Origin: Salinibacterium sp. UTAS2018
GTDB lineage: Bacteria > Actinomycetota > Actinomycetes > Actinomycetales > Microbacteriaceae
Length of the DNA stretch: 64,000 bases
Assembly (NCBI RefSeq): GCF_004118935.1
Contig: NZ_CP035375.1
Coordinates: forward strand, 1,116,001-1,180,000
Direction: 5' to 3'
This document shows, in pieces, positions 1 to 8,884 of the stretch; the first letter of the stretch is position 1; the number at the start of each line of letters is the position of its first letter. A program made the position numbers and the translations under genes. Below the pieces are notes generated by a model. The model ran no database searches, was not told where the DNA came from, and worked only from the letters and a program-made list of their open reading frames with translations.

Positions 1-1185
1 CGGCACCCCGCCAAGGGCCCGACACGACTGCAGGGCGCAGCACCCGCCCTCGCCTCCCTCATCGGGCTGACCTACGGTGCCGGAGGCCTCGCCTCTGCGC
101 TGGCCCAGCTCATTGACGCTGCCGCCGATGCAGGCTCGCGGTCGGTCGTCGTCAGCGACCCCCTGTGGCAACTCGTCGCGCAATCTCTCGTGTGGGCTCT
201 CGGCGGCGTTATCTTGTGGCGTTGGCACTGGCTGCGCGTGGGCGTTCGAGACCAGACTTTCGGCTTCAGCACCGTGCTTCTCGTGTTCATCACGGGAATC
301 GCGTCGCTCGCGGTCTTCACGTTCGGCCTCATCATCCTGCTGTCCATCCTCCTTGAACTCGCGACGGGGCTACAGCAGCCGCTCACCACTCTTCTCGACC
401 CGCTGGGCGCTTCTATTGCCGGGGTCGCGATGGGCGCGCTCGTATTCGTTTATCACTCGCGCATCGTCGCCGAGCGCTCCGCCGGCGTGCGGGCCGCTAC
501 GGCTCTGTCGACAGCGGGTGTCTCGCTGGCCTTCGCTGCATCCGGCTTCGGGGTGACCGTCAACGCCCTGCTCGCCACCGCGAGCGAACCGCTGTTGGGC
601 GGCAACATCCGCAGCCTGCTGCTCGCCGGCCTCAGCGCCCTGGTGGTAGGCGGAGTTCTCTGGTGGCTGACGTGGCGCCCGCGAGAGGCGTCGCAACCCG
701 AGCGGGTAGCGACTCCGGGTCGCCGCGTTTTTCTTGTCATCATCTTCGGCTTGAGCGCCCTTGTAGCGCTCATCACTCTGCTCGTGATCGGCTTCCAGCT
801 GTTCTCGTTCCTCCTCGACGGCGGAAGCGGTGAGAGCTTCATCGAGCGATCGAGGCAGGCGCTCGGGCTCCTCACGGCAACCGGGCTCGTGGCGGCATAT
901 CACTTCATGGTCTGGCGCAAGGATCGGGCATCCGATGTCGACAGTGAACCGGTGCACCGCATTGGCCGGGTAACTCTCGTGTCGTCGGGCACCAACGTCG
1001 AGCTCGTCGAGGCCGTGCGGGCGGCCACCGGTGCGCGCGTGACAGTACTGCAGCGGGCCGAGCCCGTGACGAGAGAGCCGGATGTTGCGGCTGTAATCGC
1101 TGCGCTCGACGGTGTTGCCGCGCCTCATGTCCTCGTCGTGGCGGGCGCTAAGGGCAAGGTCGCGGTTATCCCGCTGGTTTCTTAG
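1..1185 (+). CDS. DUF5671-type polytopic membrane protein, 5' end outside window
   Basis: The frame is open from the first base of the window to a TAG at 1183-1185, so the true start lies upstream and 394 residues are visible. The sequence has at least six hydrophobic segments in three pairs, for example FITGIASLAVFTFGLIILL and LLAGLSALVVGGVLWWLTW. The pairs are separated by Arg-rich loops such as RVATPGRRVFL, which suggests internal repeats of a membrane unit. This arrangement fits DUF5671-containing proteins of Actinobacteria, whose function is unknown. The last 80 residues (from about VHRIGRVTLVSSG) are soluble, alpha/beta-like and probably cytoplasmic. The family call rests on topology and general resemblance only. 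The open frame and membrane character are certain. Confidence 0.75.
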   Translation, partial: RHPAKGPTRLQGAAPALASLIGLTYGAGGLASALAQLIDAAADAGSRSVVVSDPLWQLVAQSLVWALGGVILWRWHWLRVGVRDQTFGFSTVLLVFITGIASLAVFTFGLIILLSILLELATGLQQPLTTLLDPLGASIAGVAMGALVFVYHSRIVAERSAGVRAATALSTAGVSLAFAASGFGVTVNALLATASEPLLGGNIRSLLLAGLSALVVGGVLWWLTWRPREASQPERVATPGRRVFLVIIFGLSALVALITLLVIGFQLFSFLLDGGSGESFIERSRQALGLLTATGLVAAYHFMVWRKDRASDVDSEPVHRIGRVTLVSSGTNVELVEAVRAATGARVTVLQRAEPVTREPDVAAVIAALDGVAAPHVLVVAGAKGKVAVIPLVS

Positions 1186-1250
1186 CCGGCGTCGCTAGGT
1201 CAGCGTCGCGTTGTCAGCGTCGCGATAGCTTTTCCTGAGAAGCTTGGCGC

Positions 1251-2962
1251 ATGACCGAACTGCTGATCGTGATGGTGGCCACGCTTGTGGTGATCGCAAC
1301 TGCCACCCTCCTCGGTCCGCGTTTGGGGGTGGCCTCGCCGCTCGTGCTCGTGGCCATTGGAGTCGTGGCGAGCCTGGTGGTGCCGGCGTTCAGCGACATC
1401 CAGATTGACCCGGAGTTGATTCTGCAGGGCATCCTTCCTCCGTTGCTCTACTCGGCGGCGGTCTCGCTGCCCACGATGAACTTTCGCCGCGAGTTTGGCG
1501 CAATCAGCGGGCTCTCGGTCATTCTCGTCATCGGCACCGCCGTCATTCTGGGCTTCTTCTTCATGCTCGTGCTTCCGGGGCTCGGCTTTGCGTGGGGTCT
1601 CGCCCTCGCGCTGTGATCAGCCCGACGGATGCCGTAGCCGTGTCGATCATCAAGCAGACTCCGGTGTCGAAACGCGTGGTCGCGATGCTCGATGGCGAGA
1701 GCCTGCTCAACGATGCGACCGCCCTCACCCTGCTCCGCGGAGCGATTGTCGCGACGGCCGCCACCTTCACTCTCGGCAACTTTGCTGTCTCGTTCTCCTA
1801 TTCGGTCGTGATCGCGCTGCTGATCGGTGGTGTGATCGGCTGGCTCAATCTGGTGATTCGCAAGCGCGTTACCGATCCGACGGTGAACACCGTCATGTCG
1901 TTCACGGTGCCGTTCGTGGCAGCGATTCCGGCTGAGCTCGTGGGCGCCTCGGGTCTAGTCGCTGCCGTGGTCGCCGGCCTCGTGACCGGCATCCGGGCGG
2001 CCCGCGTGTTGTCGCCTCAGAATCGGCTGTCGGATGCTCAAAACTGGCGCATGATCGAGCTCGTGCTTGAGGGCGCCATCTTCTTGCTCATGGGATTGCA
2101 AATTTCGAGCATCCTCACCGATGTCGAAAACGACGATGCCGGTATCCGAACGGCCGTGCTGATCGCTGTCGGAGCACTCGTGATTACGATTCTGGTGCGC
2201 ACACTCTTCGTCGCTGTGTTGCTGTGGTTTCTCGCTCGACGCTCTCGCCGGCACGCCCGAATACGACCGCGCATGGAAACTATTCAGGAGCGGCTGGGAT
2301 CACCGAACGACATCTTGCAGGCTCCGGAGCATCCGAGTGGCCTGAGCCCCACGAAGTCACCCCGCTACGTTCGCCGGGTCACCTCTCTCGTCACCCGGTC
2401 ACTCGCCGACCTTGACTACTTTGCACGGGAGCCCCTCGGCTGGCGCGAAGGAACGACGGTGGTGTGGGCGGGAATGCGCGGCGCGATTACGGTCGCGGCC
2501 GCCCAGTCGCTCCCCTCCGATACTCCGTTGCGCTCCACCCTCGTGCTCATCGCGTTTGCGGTTGCTGCACTCTCGCTCACGGTGCAGGGCGGCACGATCG
2601 GTGCTCTCGTGCGCCGCATCTCCCCCGCCACCGATCAGGCAGCAGAGCGCGAGCGTTCGGTCGCGGAGCGCACACGGCTGTTCGCGCTGCTGAAGGAAAG
2701 CGCGGATGCCGTGCCGCAGCCCGCGAGCGATGAGCTACTGAACGGCGATGACACCGCTGAGGAGACGGACGATGTCGAGTCGCGGGGCGAGCGCTTCGAG
2801 GCAGACAAGGCCCACCGCATTGCTGTCCTGGTTGCTCAGCGCACCGCGCTTCTCGATGCGCGTGACGATGGCATCTTCGACGCCGACCTGCTGGAGAACG
2901 CCCTCGACAATCTCGACGCCACGCAAATGGCGCTGGAGTTGCGGGGCCGCCCGAGCTCGTGA
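1251..2962 (+). pseudogene. Na+/H+ antiporter (CPA1/NhaP type) interrupted by an apparent one-base deletion
   Basis: CPA1 antiporters exchange cytoplasmic Na+ for external H+. Here the N-terminal part (1251-1616) stops at a TGA just after the motif beginning LGFAWGLAL. The C-terminal part continues in another frame with ISPTDAVAVSIIKQTPVS, then ESLLNDATALTLL and later membrane segments, ending at 2962. Adding a single G after 1607 restores LALGAVISPTDAVAV, the uninterrupted family sequence, and gives a normal protein of about 570 residues. No programmed-frameshift signal (slippery heptamer or SD stimulator) is evident at the junction. The lesion could be a real inactivating mutation or an assembly error. 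The hydrophilic tail after about residue 420 is typical of the family. Both halves keep intact, well-conserved motifs, so any damage is recent. Confidence 0.85.
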
Positions 2963-3075
2963 GCGGGCCGGCCAAGGTTATCGAGGCAAGCGAGAGCCTG
3001 CCCCCGCGAGCCCCGTTATGGGGCTGATGAACATCTATCGCTTCTGAGAAAGTTAGGACGACACCGGAGGATCAC

Positions 3076-4470
3076 ATGTCGTGGCTACGCCTACTCATCA
3101 ATCAACCACCCAAGGCTCCTCAGGCACCAGCGGGCTGGTACGACGACGGTTCGGGTAAGAATCGCTGGTGGGATGGCACCCAGTGGAGCAACAAATTCGC
3201 CGCAAAGGATGCACCGGTCCCACACCGCGCGCCGGAGTGGTTCAAGCCGACGATGAGCACTTGGATCGTCGGCGCCTTTCTGGTTCTGTTCGCCTACCTA
3301 ACCCTCATCTCCGCTGGTATCGCGGCCGTATTGGTTCTCGCGGCATTCTTCGGACTATTCACGGGCCTTTACGTGCTGATTAGTGGCCGTCGCTCCTGGG
3401 CGTCAGTGCCTTCGCGAAAAGCGGGTGCAATTGTCATCGCGGCGAGCCTCTTCGCCACCGTCATTGGCGGCACGGTTGGCGCCGGCAACGCTCCGGTCGA
3501 CGTGGTCGCGAATGCGGAACAAGTCGCCGAAACCGCCGCTCCATCGCCGTCGCCGACCCCGTCCGCGACGCGAGCTGCAAGCCCAAGCGCTACTTTCAGC
3601 GTGGATGCTCCCGCCGATCCCGACAAAGCAACTGCGCCCGCATCCGATGCCGCCGTAAGCATCCTCGACACCTCGTTCACCGATACGACGGCGCTAGCGC
3701 TGTTGGCGACCCTGCCGATCAAGGGCAAAGCACCGAAGACCGGGTATGCCCGAACGGCTAAGTTCGGTGCGGCGTGGTTAGACGTTGATCGCAACGGCTG
3801 CGACACTCGAAACGACATCTTGGCAAGGGACTTGAGCGCTCTTACGAAGAGCGGATCGTGCAAGGTACTCACTGGCACGCTCGTCTCGCCCTTCACCAAT
3901 ACGTCGATCGATTTTCTCCGAGGAAATACGACGTCAGCGTTAGTTCAGATCGATCACGTGGTGTCGCTCTCCAACGCTTGGCAAACTGGCGCACAGCAAT
4001 TGACGCAAGAGCAACGAATCACGCTGGCGAATGATCCCATCAACCTGCTGGCAGTTGACGGCAAGTCGAACGCTCAGAAGGGTGCTGGCGATGCGGCAAC
4101 CTGGTTGCCGTCAAACAAGAGCTTTCGCTGCAACTATGTCGCCGCCCAAGTTTCGGTCAAGGCTACCTACGGGCTGTGGGTGACGACAGCTGAGCACGAT
4201 GCGATCGAGCGGGTACTCGACTCGTGCCCCGACCAGCGCGCGCTGACCTCGTCGTTTACGCCGGCTCCGGAGCCCAAACCGGTCGTGGCCGCCCCCGACC
4301 CCGCCCCCGCGCCCGCGCCCGCTCCAGCACCGGCACCGGCACCGGTCGCTGCGTATTATGCCAACTGCACGGCCGTGCGTGCCGCTGGGGCAGCTCCGCT
4401 CTATGCTGGCCAGCCTGGATACGAAACACCGCGACTCGACCGCGATGGTGACGGGATCGCCTGCGAATAG
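3076..4470 (+). CDS. membrane-tethered HNH nuclease: DUF2510 + TM + DUF1524 + Excalibur
   Basis: A 464-residue modular protein. Residues about 18-40 (GWYDDGSGKNRWWDGTQW) form a DUF2510 domain, usual near the N terminus of actinobacterial membrane proteins. Two or three hydrophobic segments follow at about 60-140, then a Ser/Pro/Thr-rich linker. Residues about 215-390 resemble the DUF1524 HNH fold, with the characteristic QIDHVVSLSNAW and the downstream NLLAVDGKSNAQKG motif. After a Pro-Ala linker the protein ends in an Excalibur calcium-binding motif (ANCTAVRAAG to DRDGDGIACE). I infer an extracytoplasmic, Ca2+-dependent nuclease, possibly for nutrient DNA. A strong ribosome-binding site (CCGGAGGATCAC) precedes the ATG. 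The gene follows the broken antiporter with no obvious functional link. Confidence 0.85.
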   Translation: MSWLRLLINQPPKAPQAPAGWYDDGSGKNRWWDGTQWSNKFAAKDAPVPHRAPEWFKPTMSTWIVGAFLVLFAYLTLISAGIAAVLVLAAFFGLFTGLYVLISGRRSWASVPSRKAGAIVIAASLFATVIGGTVGAGNAPVDVVANAEQVAETAAPSPSPTPSATRAASPSATFSVDAPADPDKATAPASDAAVSILDTSFTDTTALALLATLPIKGKAPKTGYARTAKFGAAWLDVDRNGCDTRNDILARDLSALTKSGSCKVLTGTLVSPFTNTSIDFLRGNTTSALVQIDHVVSLSNAWQTGAQQLTQEQRITLANDPINLLAVDGKSNAQKGAGDAATWLPSNKSFRCNYVAAQVSVKATYGLWVTTAEHDAIERVLDSCPDQRALTSSFTPAPEPKPVVAAPDPAPAPAPAPAPAPAPVAAYYANCTAVRAAGAAPLYAGQPGYETPRLDRDGDGIACE

Positions 4471-4509
4471 CGCACCTCGACTCAGGCGGGCAGAAAGTAG
4501 GCTCAACCT

Positions 4510-4965
4510 ATGACGCAACTGATTGTGCTCGACACGATGTTCGATGCCCCCATCGCTGAGGTGTGCGCGTTGTCACTGAGCGTCAATCTGCATCTCGACT
4601 CAATGACGCACCACCGTGAAAAGGTCGTCGCGGGCCGCACCACGGGCCACTTCGTCGAGGGCGACGTCGTCACCTGGCAGGCCCGCCACTTCGGCCTACC
4701 GCTGCGCCTGACCGTGCGTATTTTTGACGTGGATGCCCCGCACAGCTTTGCGGATGAACAAGTGCGCGGCCCTTTCGCCGCCTACCACCACGAGCACCTC
4801 TTCACCGAGGTCGACGGCCGCACCCACATGCAGGATCGCCTCACCTTCGCGGCCCCCTTCGGGCCGCTCGGGCGCTTCGTCGAGAAGCTGTTCCTGCGGC
4901 GCTACATGCAGACGCTGCTCGAGGAGCGAAACCGAGTATTAGCGGCAGCAGCCGACACGAACTGA
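4510..4965 (+). CDS. SRPBCC (START/Bet v1-like) family protein
   Basis: The 151-residue protein has the alternating pattern of the SRPBCC fold. An N-terminal strand (QLIVLDTMFDAPIAEVCAL) leads into the short first helix, then come antiparallel strands (VVTWQARHFGLPLRLTVRI, HEHLFTEVDGRTHMQDRLTF), and a long C-terminal helix closes the pocket (FVEKLFLRRYMQTLLEERNR). These proteins bind hydrophobic ligands. No substrate can be inferred here and there are no catalytic residues to cite. The gene is transcribed towards the reverse-transcriptase island and ends about 200 bases before that island's terminator. It is probably the first native gene on that side of the insertion. Confidence 0.8.
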   Translation: MTQLIVLDTMFDAPIAEVCALSLSVNLHLDSMTHHREKVVAGRTTGHFVEGDVVTWQARHFGLPLRLTVRIFDVDAPHSFADEQVRGPFAAYHHEHLFTEVDGRTHMQDRLTFAAPFGPLGRFVEKLFLRRYMQTLLEERNRVLAAAADTN

Positions 4966-5167
4966 TTGTTCGCACGCGAGGCACAACCGAGTGCAGCACG
5001 TATCGTGCCGGCCCGTTGCTTGCTCGCGCTCGATCTAGCGACGAAGTGGCGGAGTTGCCCGCGCCTCTCCTCAATGGAGAAAGCATTTCGCCGCGTTCGT
5101 GACCATATAGACAATTGTCGGATGCCCGCATACTAGCGCACGCAAGCAGAGGTAAGAGCGACCGCCC

Positions 5168-5203
5168 AAAAAAGAAAAGGCCTACTTGTCTTTGCCACAA
5201 GGA
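5168..5203 (-). terminator. Rho-independent terminator candidate after the RT operon/ncRNA
   Basis: Read on the minus strand, CTTGT (5201-5197) and ACAAG (5189-5185) pair across a seven-base loop. Flanking CC/GG pairs extend the stem across a two-base bulge, and a T-rich tract (5179-5168) follows. It would end transcripts coming from the two reverse transcriptases and the structured segment after them. The stem is short, so confidence is moderate. Confidence 0.5.
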
Positions 5204-5435
5204 TCTTTCCCTGCGCTCTTAGGCAGTTGAAATCGACGATAGATAGCATGATCAGGCAAATGGGAAGGCCGGAAACAGCCAAGGCGGCAAGGCGGATTGA
5301 ACATCTCCGTTAAACACCAAAGTCTCCCTTACTGCGGAGACTTTGGGTGGAGGAGTAGATCGCGATACCTCCAGCGCCAGTGTGTGGGCAAAAGGTGGCA
5401 AGCCACTTTTAACCTTCGTTGCGACCTGCGCGCAG
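5204..5435 (-). ncRNA. candidate DRT3 non-coding RNA with ACACAC template-like stretch
   Basis: This segment starts at the stop codon of the second reverse transcriptase and holds no plausible gene. On the minus strand it folds into successive hairpins. The first, at 5414-5388, has a GTGG-CTTG-CCAC core extended by an A4/T4 helix. Next, CACACACT at 5386-5379 lies in a loop closed by GCC/GGC. A GGAGGTA...TAC..CTCC hairpin follows at 5372-5349, then a perfect 11-bp stem (CCAAAGTCTCC/GGAGACTTTGG) with an eight-base loop at 5346-5317, and finally a terminator at 5203-5168. DRT3 systems are known to need a non-coding RNA, and I recall that its conserved ACACAC serves as template for Drt3a. The structure and motif are seen directly. 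The identity as the DRT3 RNA is inference, and its exact ends are unknown. Confidence 0.55.
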
Positions 5436-7475
5436 TTAATATACCATTCGGGAAGATTTGAGCAACAATCTCTCAAAATAATGGTCGTTGACGCCCCAAT
5501 CGAATATCAACGTGCCAGTCGAGCCTCGCAATTCCAAAACCTGAGAGGGCAAAAGCCCCAGCGAATCACCTGCTTCGCTCGGCGTCAACGTCAAGTTTTC
5601 CGAAAGCGCTAAACGCAGGAGAGCTCTCTGCGTGGCATAGTCCGGATCGTTGGCACCCAAATCAATAATTTTTCGTACGCGCGCGAGCAGCTGGTCGCGC
5701 ACACTTTTAGTCTCAGCCCGTGCACCTACTGCTCTAAAGAGGCTGAGTATCGGAAAAACTTCGAGATCCTCAGTGGTCACATGCCGCGATTCGAGTAGCG
5801 CGCGCAACTGATCGGCCGAAAGCTCCCCTCCAAGGAAGACAAAGCAGTCGACCAAATTGAGCGTGTGCATGCCCAGCGATTTCTCGTTTTGGACGGCGAG
5901 AACTTGCGCCAACAACTCGCGGCGAACTTTATCTTTGAACGCGGTCATCGCCAGAAGCGGCAACCCAGCGTCGGCAAGTTGACGGACGCTGCCAACGATG
6001 ATCTGACAAAGCTTAAAGCTATGAGACGCAGACGGTGCACCCGCGTACGCGAAGAAAGCAACTTCTAGTACCGAATTGAGATAAGTAGCGAAGGAACTAG
6101 TGAAACGTCGACGCTCATGCTCTGTAGCAGCCGATGGCGAAAGATCAACTAAGAATCTCGCATATTTTTCGCAGGTGACATCCATACGGCGCCCCAGTGA
6201 ATACAGGTAGTAGTTAGCGAGCTCACCGTGTGATAGCTCGGCATCAATCAAGACTGATTTGTATTCAGCGATTACCTTGTTCGCGGAGAAATACACCGAT
6301 GCTGACGCGTTTTTGGAGTCCAGCTCACACTTCGTTAGTTTCTTGAGATCCTTCCTAATCTTGTGTTTTGCTACCGACATATTCGACCGCAACGGGGTCG
6401 AGAGGATTTCCTTCTTGCGTTCGTTAAGGTGGAGTTTGAAGTGAGTGAGGTGCTTTGATATGACTTCTTCTAGGAGGACTGTGTCACTCGATCTGCTCAG
6501 AAATACGAAGTAATCATCTACGTAACGCATGATTTCGTAGTCTCGGCCCGTGACGAGACCAAGACCTTCGAGTTCGCGCTCAATCCGGACGTCTATTTCC
6601 TGAAGTATCACTTCCGCGAAGATTCGAGAAAACTCTGGCCCAATGACGATTCCACTCGTTTCTCCGTAGTTCACGGCCTGGAGCAGACCATCGAACTTCC
6701 CACCGAAAGTATCCGACGTCTTCATGCGCGTCTTGGAGGCTTTACTGACATGACGGCCGTTGGTGACCCAAGAAAGCGTGTGGGTGTACACGCTCGGAAA
6801 GCAATTCGATACGTCAGCGCGCATGAGCGTCGGATACTTGCGCTCGCACGCGCGGAACTCGGACGATGTGTAAAACCGATTTATGTTGCTATACCTTCTA
6901 TAAGAAAAATACGAGGTTGCATGGTCGTACTCCAGATTGTGCTGTTCAATATCAAACGAGTCTCGGTCGCGACTTCGGTCGAATACGCCGTCTCGTTTGA
7001 CCTCGACCTTCGCGACGCGAGCCGGATGTCTAATCGAAAAGCTACTTCGGTTCGTGAAGAAGAGAATCAAGTCCCGGTAGTCGTGAACAAACCGAGATAT
7101 CTCGAGCATCGATTGTGGATGTAGAACTGAGAGCTCTCTAATCTTGCCGTTGTTGCCACGCAAACTGAAGCGATACGGATGAACCACCCGGGCCTTATCG
7201 CCACGAGTTACGCAATAAACAGCCCAATCCCCATCATCTGCTTCTCTCACGAGATCGGTGCCATCGAAAATCAGACGAAGCCGCAGATCTTGCGCTGTAC
7301 GAAGTCGCGCGCTCAAGACTCGGAATCTCTTAGTATCGCCAATCCACTCGAACCCGACCTGCCGAAGAAAGCGGTACAAGCCCACCGTCCCGAATGGCAA
7401 TGGAACCTCATAGGGCAAGACTTCCGACACAAGAGCTCGAATCGGGTCTCGCTTTACCCTGCGCATTTTCGTCAC
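5436..7475 (-). CDS. drt3b: defence-associated reverse transcriptase, Drt3b-like (UG8)
   Basis: A 679-residue reverse transcriptase. Motif A is LMRADVSNCFPSVYTH (Asp221). Motif B is GIVIGPEFSRIFAEVIL, with IGP in place of the usual PQG. Motif C is MRYVDDYFVFL (Asp320/Asp321). An extended N-terminal region containing EVLPYEVPLPF precedes the polymerase core. About 300 mostly helical residues follow it, as in UG/Abi reverse transcriptases, and there is no maturase or HNH endonuclease domain. Pairing with a second, smaller reverse transcriptase points to DRT type 3. I chose the GTG at 7475 because GGAGGAG lies six bases upstream and the GTG overlaps the previous gene's TGA (GTGA), implying coupled translation. 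A TTG at 7490 and an ATG at 7466 are alternatives. Base composition is visibly poorer in G+C than the neighbours, indicating horizontal transfer. Confidence 0.82.
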   Translation of the reverse strand: MTKMRRVKRDPIRALVSEVLPYEVPLPFGTVGLYRFLRQVGFEWIGDTKRFRVLSARLRTAQDLRLRLIFDGTDLVREADDGDWAVYCVTRGDKARVVHPYRFSLRGNNGKIRELSVLHPQSMLEISRFVHDYRDLILFFTNRSSFSIRHPARVAKVEVKRDGVFDRSRDRDSFDIEQHNLEYDHATSYFSYRRYSNINRFYTSSEFRACERKYPTLMRADVSNCFPSVYTHTLSWVTNGRHVSKASKTRMKTSDTFGGKFDGLLQAVNYGETSGIVIGPEFSRIFAEVILQEIDVRIERELEGLGLVTGRDYEIMRYVDDYFVFLSRSSDTVLLEEVISKHLTHFKLHLNERKKEILSTPLRSNMSVAKHKIRKDLKKLTKCELDSKNASASVYFSANKVIAEYKSVLIDAELSHGELANYYLYSLGRRMDVTCEKYARFLVDLSPSAATEHERRRFTSSFATYLNSVLEVAFFAYAGAPSASHSFKLCQIIVGSVRQLADAGLPLLAMTAFKDKVRRELLAQVLAVQNEKSLGMHTLNLVDCFVFLGGELSADQLRALLESRHVTTEDLEVFPILSLFRAVGARAETKSVRDQLLARVRKIIDLGANDPDYATQRALLRLALSENLTLTPSEAGDSLGLLPSQVLELRGSTGTLIFDWGVNDHYFERLLLKSSRMVY

Positions 7476-8884
7476 AACGTGCTCCTCCAACAGGCAACAA
7501 TTCGATCGATTCGAGGTTGTTTCGCGCGGAAGAACGTTTTTTCGCGAAAACCTTCTTCGAACGAAATTTGTTCGATTCGTTTGCGTAGCTCGCTTGTCAT
7601 TCGCACTCGGGTAGCGGTGACTAAACGCGCGAGAATCGCATCCAATTCGGATAGCTGCGAAGACCCGACGTCCAGGGCGCTATTGGAGAAGTAAATCCCC
7701 ACCACTACGTTGCTTTTGGAGTGACGTAGCCGCAGATTCCCCGCGAGGTACCTAAGCCTGTCAACGAGTAGAGCATCGAGACCATGGTTTGGGCGGCGCG
7801 GGTCGGGGCCATGCTTGCTCCAGGATTGGAACGCGAGCTCTATTCTCTTCTTTCTGGCCGCCATTCTGCGGTCACTAATCATCGTGCTCAACTTCTTCGT
7901 CTCATTGCTGAAGCGGTAGCCGAGATACTCAAGTTGATCGCCGTTCGAGAAGCGGCCACCAGCGTAAGACCCGTCCTCTGCAGTGTCGAATTCTTGGCGC
8001 TTCCTAGCGTTCTCGACCAGTTGGAGGCTCGCGAGCTCAAAGCCAATCTTGGTATCGACAAGTGCCCGGTTTTCGGGCGAGTCGATGACAATCACTATGT
8101 CGTCCACATAGCGGGAATAGAAGGTCACTCCTTCGAAGGAGCGGATAGTACGATCAAAATCAGAGAGGTAGAACTCCGCGAGTTGCGAACTGAGACCAAC
8201 CCCCTGCGGGACGCCGCTGGAGACCCCCGCAATCCGACGAAAGTTTTCAAGGAGCTTTGAAACTAACGTCAGGGAAATCGAATCGATCGCTCCGTTTGAC
8301 CCCAATTTTGTCAAAAGTTTTTCATGAGGAATGCTGCCAAAGAAATCTTGAATGTCCAGCTTCAGTATCGAATGCCCGTAATAGCGACGCAGACTCTGCT
8401 GTAGTGCTCGCACGACACTATTTCGGCTTTGAGGAGTCAACTTTGCTGCTTTTCTCACTACCGCGGAAACCTGGAGATGAGGTAGGGAATGCCCCAATTC
8501 GCTCGGAATCTGAAACGTCTGTCTGCTAGCTCCGGGCCCGGGCTTGGCCAACTCCGGACCCGCCTTCAAACCCCACGAAAACGCGCCGCCGGAGAGAGAC
8601 TTCTCAAAATCGGTGACTCCGTTTTCGATAGCGGACTGAATCGCAACGTCGCGTTTCTTCCGAAGTTTCTTACGACGCTTCTCGTACTTTTTTTTAAGAT
8701 TTTCGAGGGCTGCATCGTCTCCGGCGTGCAGCTTCCGATTCGACCTATAAAGCTCACGTGACTTTGAGAGCGTTTCGAAGCACAAATCCACCCCTGGGTC
8801 GATCCTCGTTGGGTCGTGCCCTTTGCGTGATTTCCGCGCAGATAGGCGGGTGAGAGCGTCTACCGAGTACGGGAGAGAGCTCAT
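7472..8884 (-). CDS. drt3a: defence-associated reverse transcriptase, Drt3a-like (UG3)
   Basis: A 470-residue reverse transcriptase and the first gene of the pair. Motif A is LKLDIQDFFGSIPHEKL (Asp177). Motif B is SGVPQGVGLSSQLAEF (about 223-238). Motif C is YSRYVDDIVIVID (Asp261/Asp262), followed by the LEYLGYRF segment. A very basic helix (KKKYEKRRKKLRKKRD, about 64-79) precedes the fingers and is a plausible RNA-binding element. The C-terminal 120 residues are helical, with no endonuclease or maturase domain, which argues against a group II intron. In DRT3 this subunit copies an ACACAC template in the partner RNA (recalled from the literature, not shown here). The start at ATG 8884 fits the expected N terminus, but its ribosome-binding site is weak. 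A TTG at 8959 would add 25 residues. The two genes overlap by four bases. Confidence 0.82.
   Translation of the reverse strand: MSSLPYSVDALTRLSARKSRKGHDPTRIDPGVDLCFETLSKSRELYRSNRKLHAGDDAALENLKKKYEKRRKKLRKKRDVAIQSAIENGVTDFEKSLSGGAFSWGLKAGPELAKPGPGASRQTFQIPSELGHSLPHLQVSAVVRKAAKLTPQSRNSVVRALQQSLRRYYGHSILKLDIQDFFGSIPHEKLLTKLGSNGAIDSISLTLVSKLLENFRRIAGVSSGVPQGVGLSSQLAEFYLSDFDRTIRSFEGVTFYSRYVDDIVIVIDSPENRALVDTKIGFELASLQLVENARKRQEFDTAEDGSYAGGRFSNGDQLEYLGYRFSNETKKLSTMISDRRMAARKKRIELAFQSWSKHGPDPRRPNHGLDALLVDRLRYLAGNLRLRHSKSNVVVGIYFSNSALDVGSSQLSELDAILARLVTATRVRMTSELRKRIEQISFEEGFREKTFFRAKQPRIDRIVACWRSTL

Noticed and set aside
5343..5612. Open frame of 89 codons on the plus strand across the candidate RNA and drt3b end
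   Set aside because: It has no ribosome-binding site, lies antisense to drt3b and the hairpins, and has no recognisable domain.
7179..7694. Plus-strand frame of 171 codons opposite the RT overlap
   Set aside because: It is antisense to both RT genes and shows no domain or codon-usage support.
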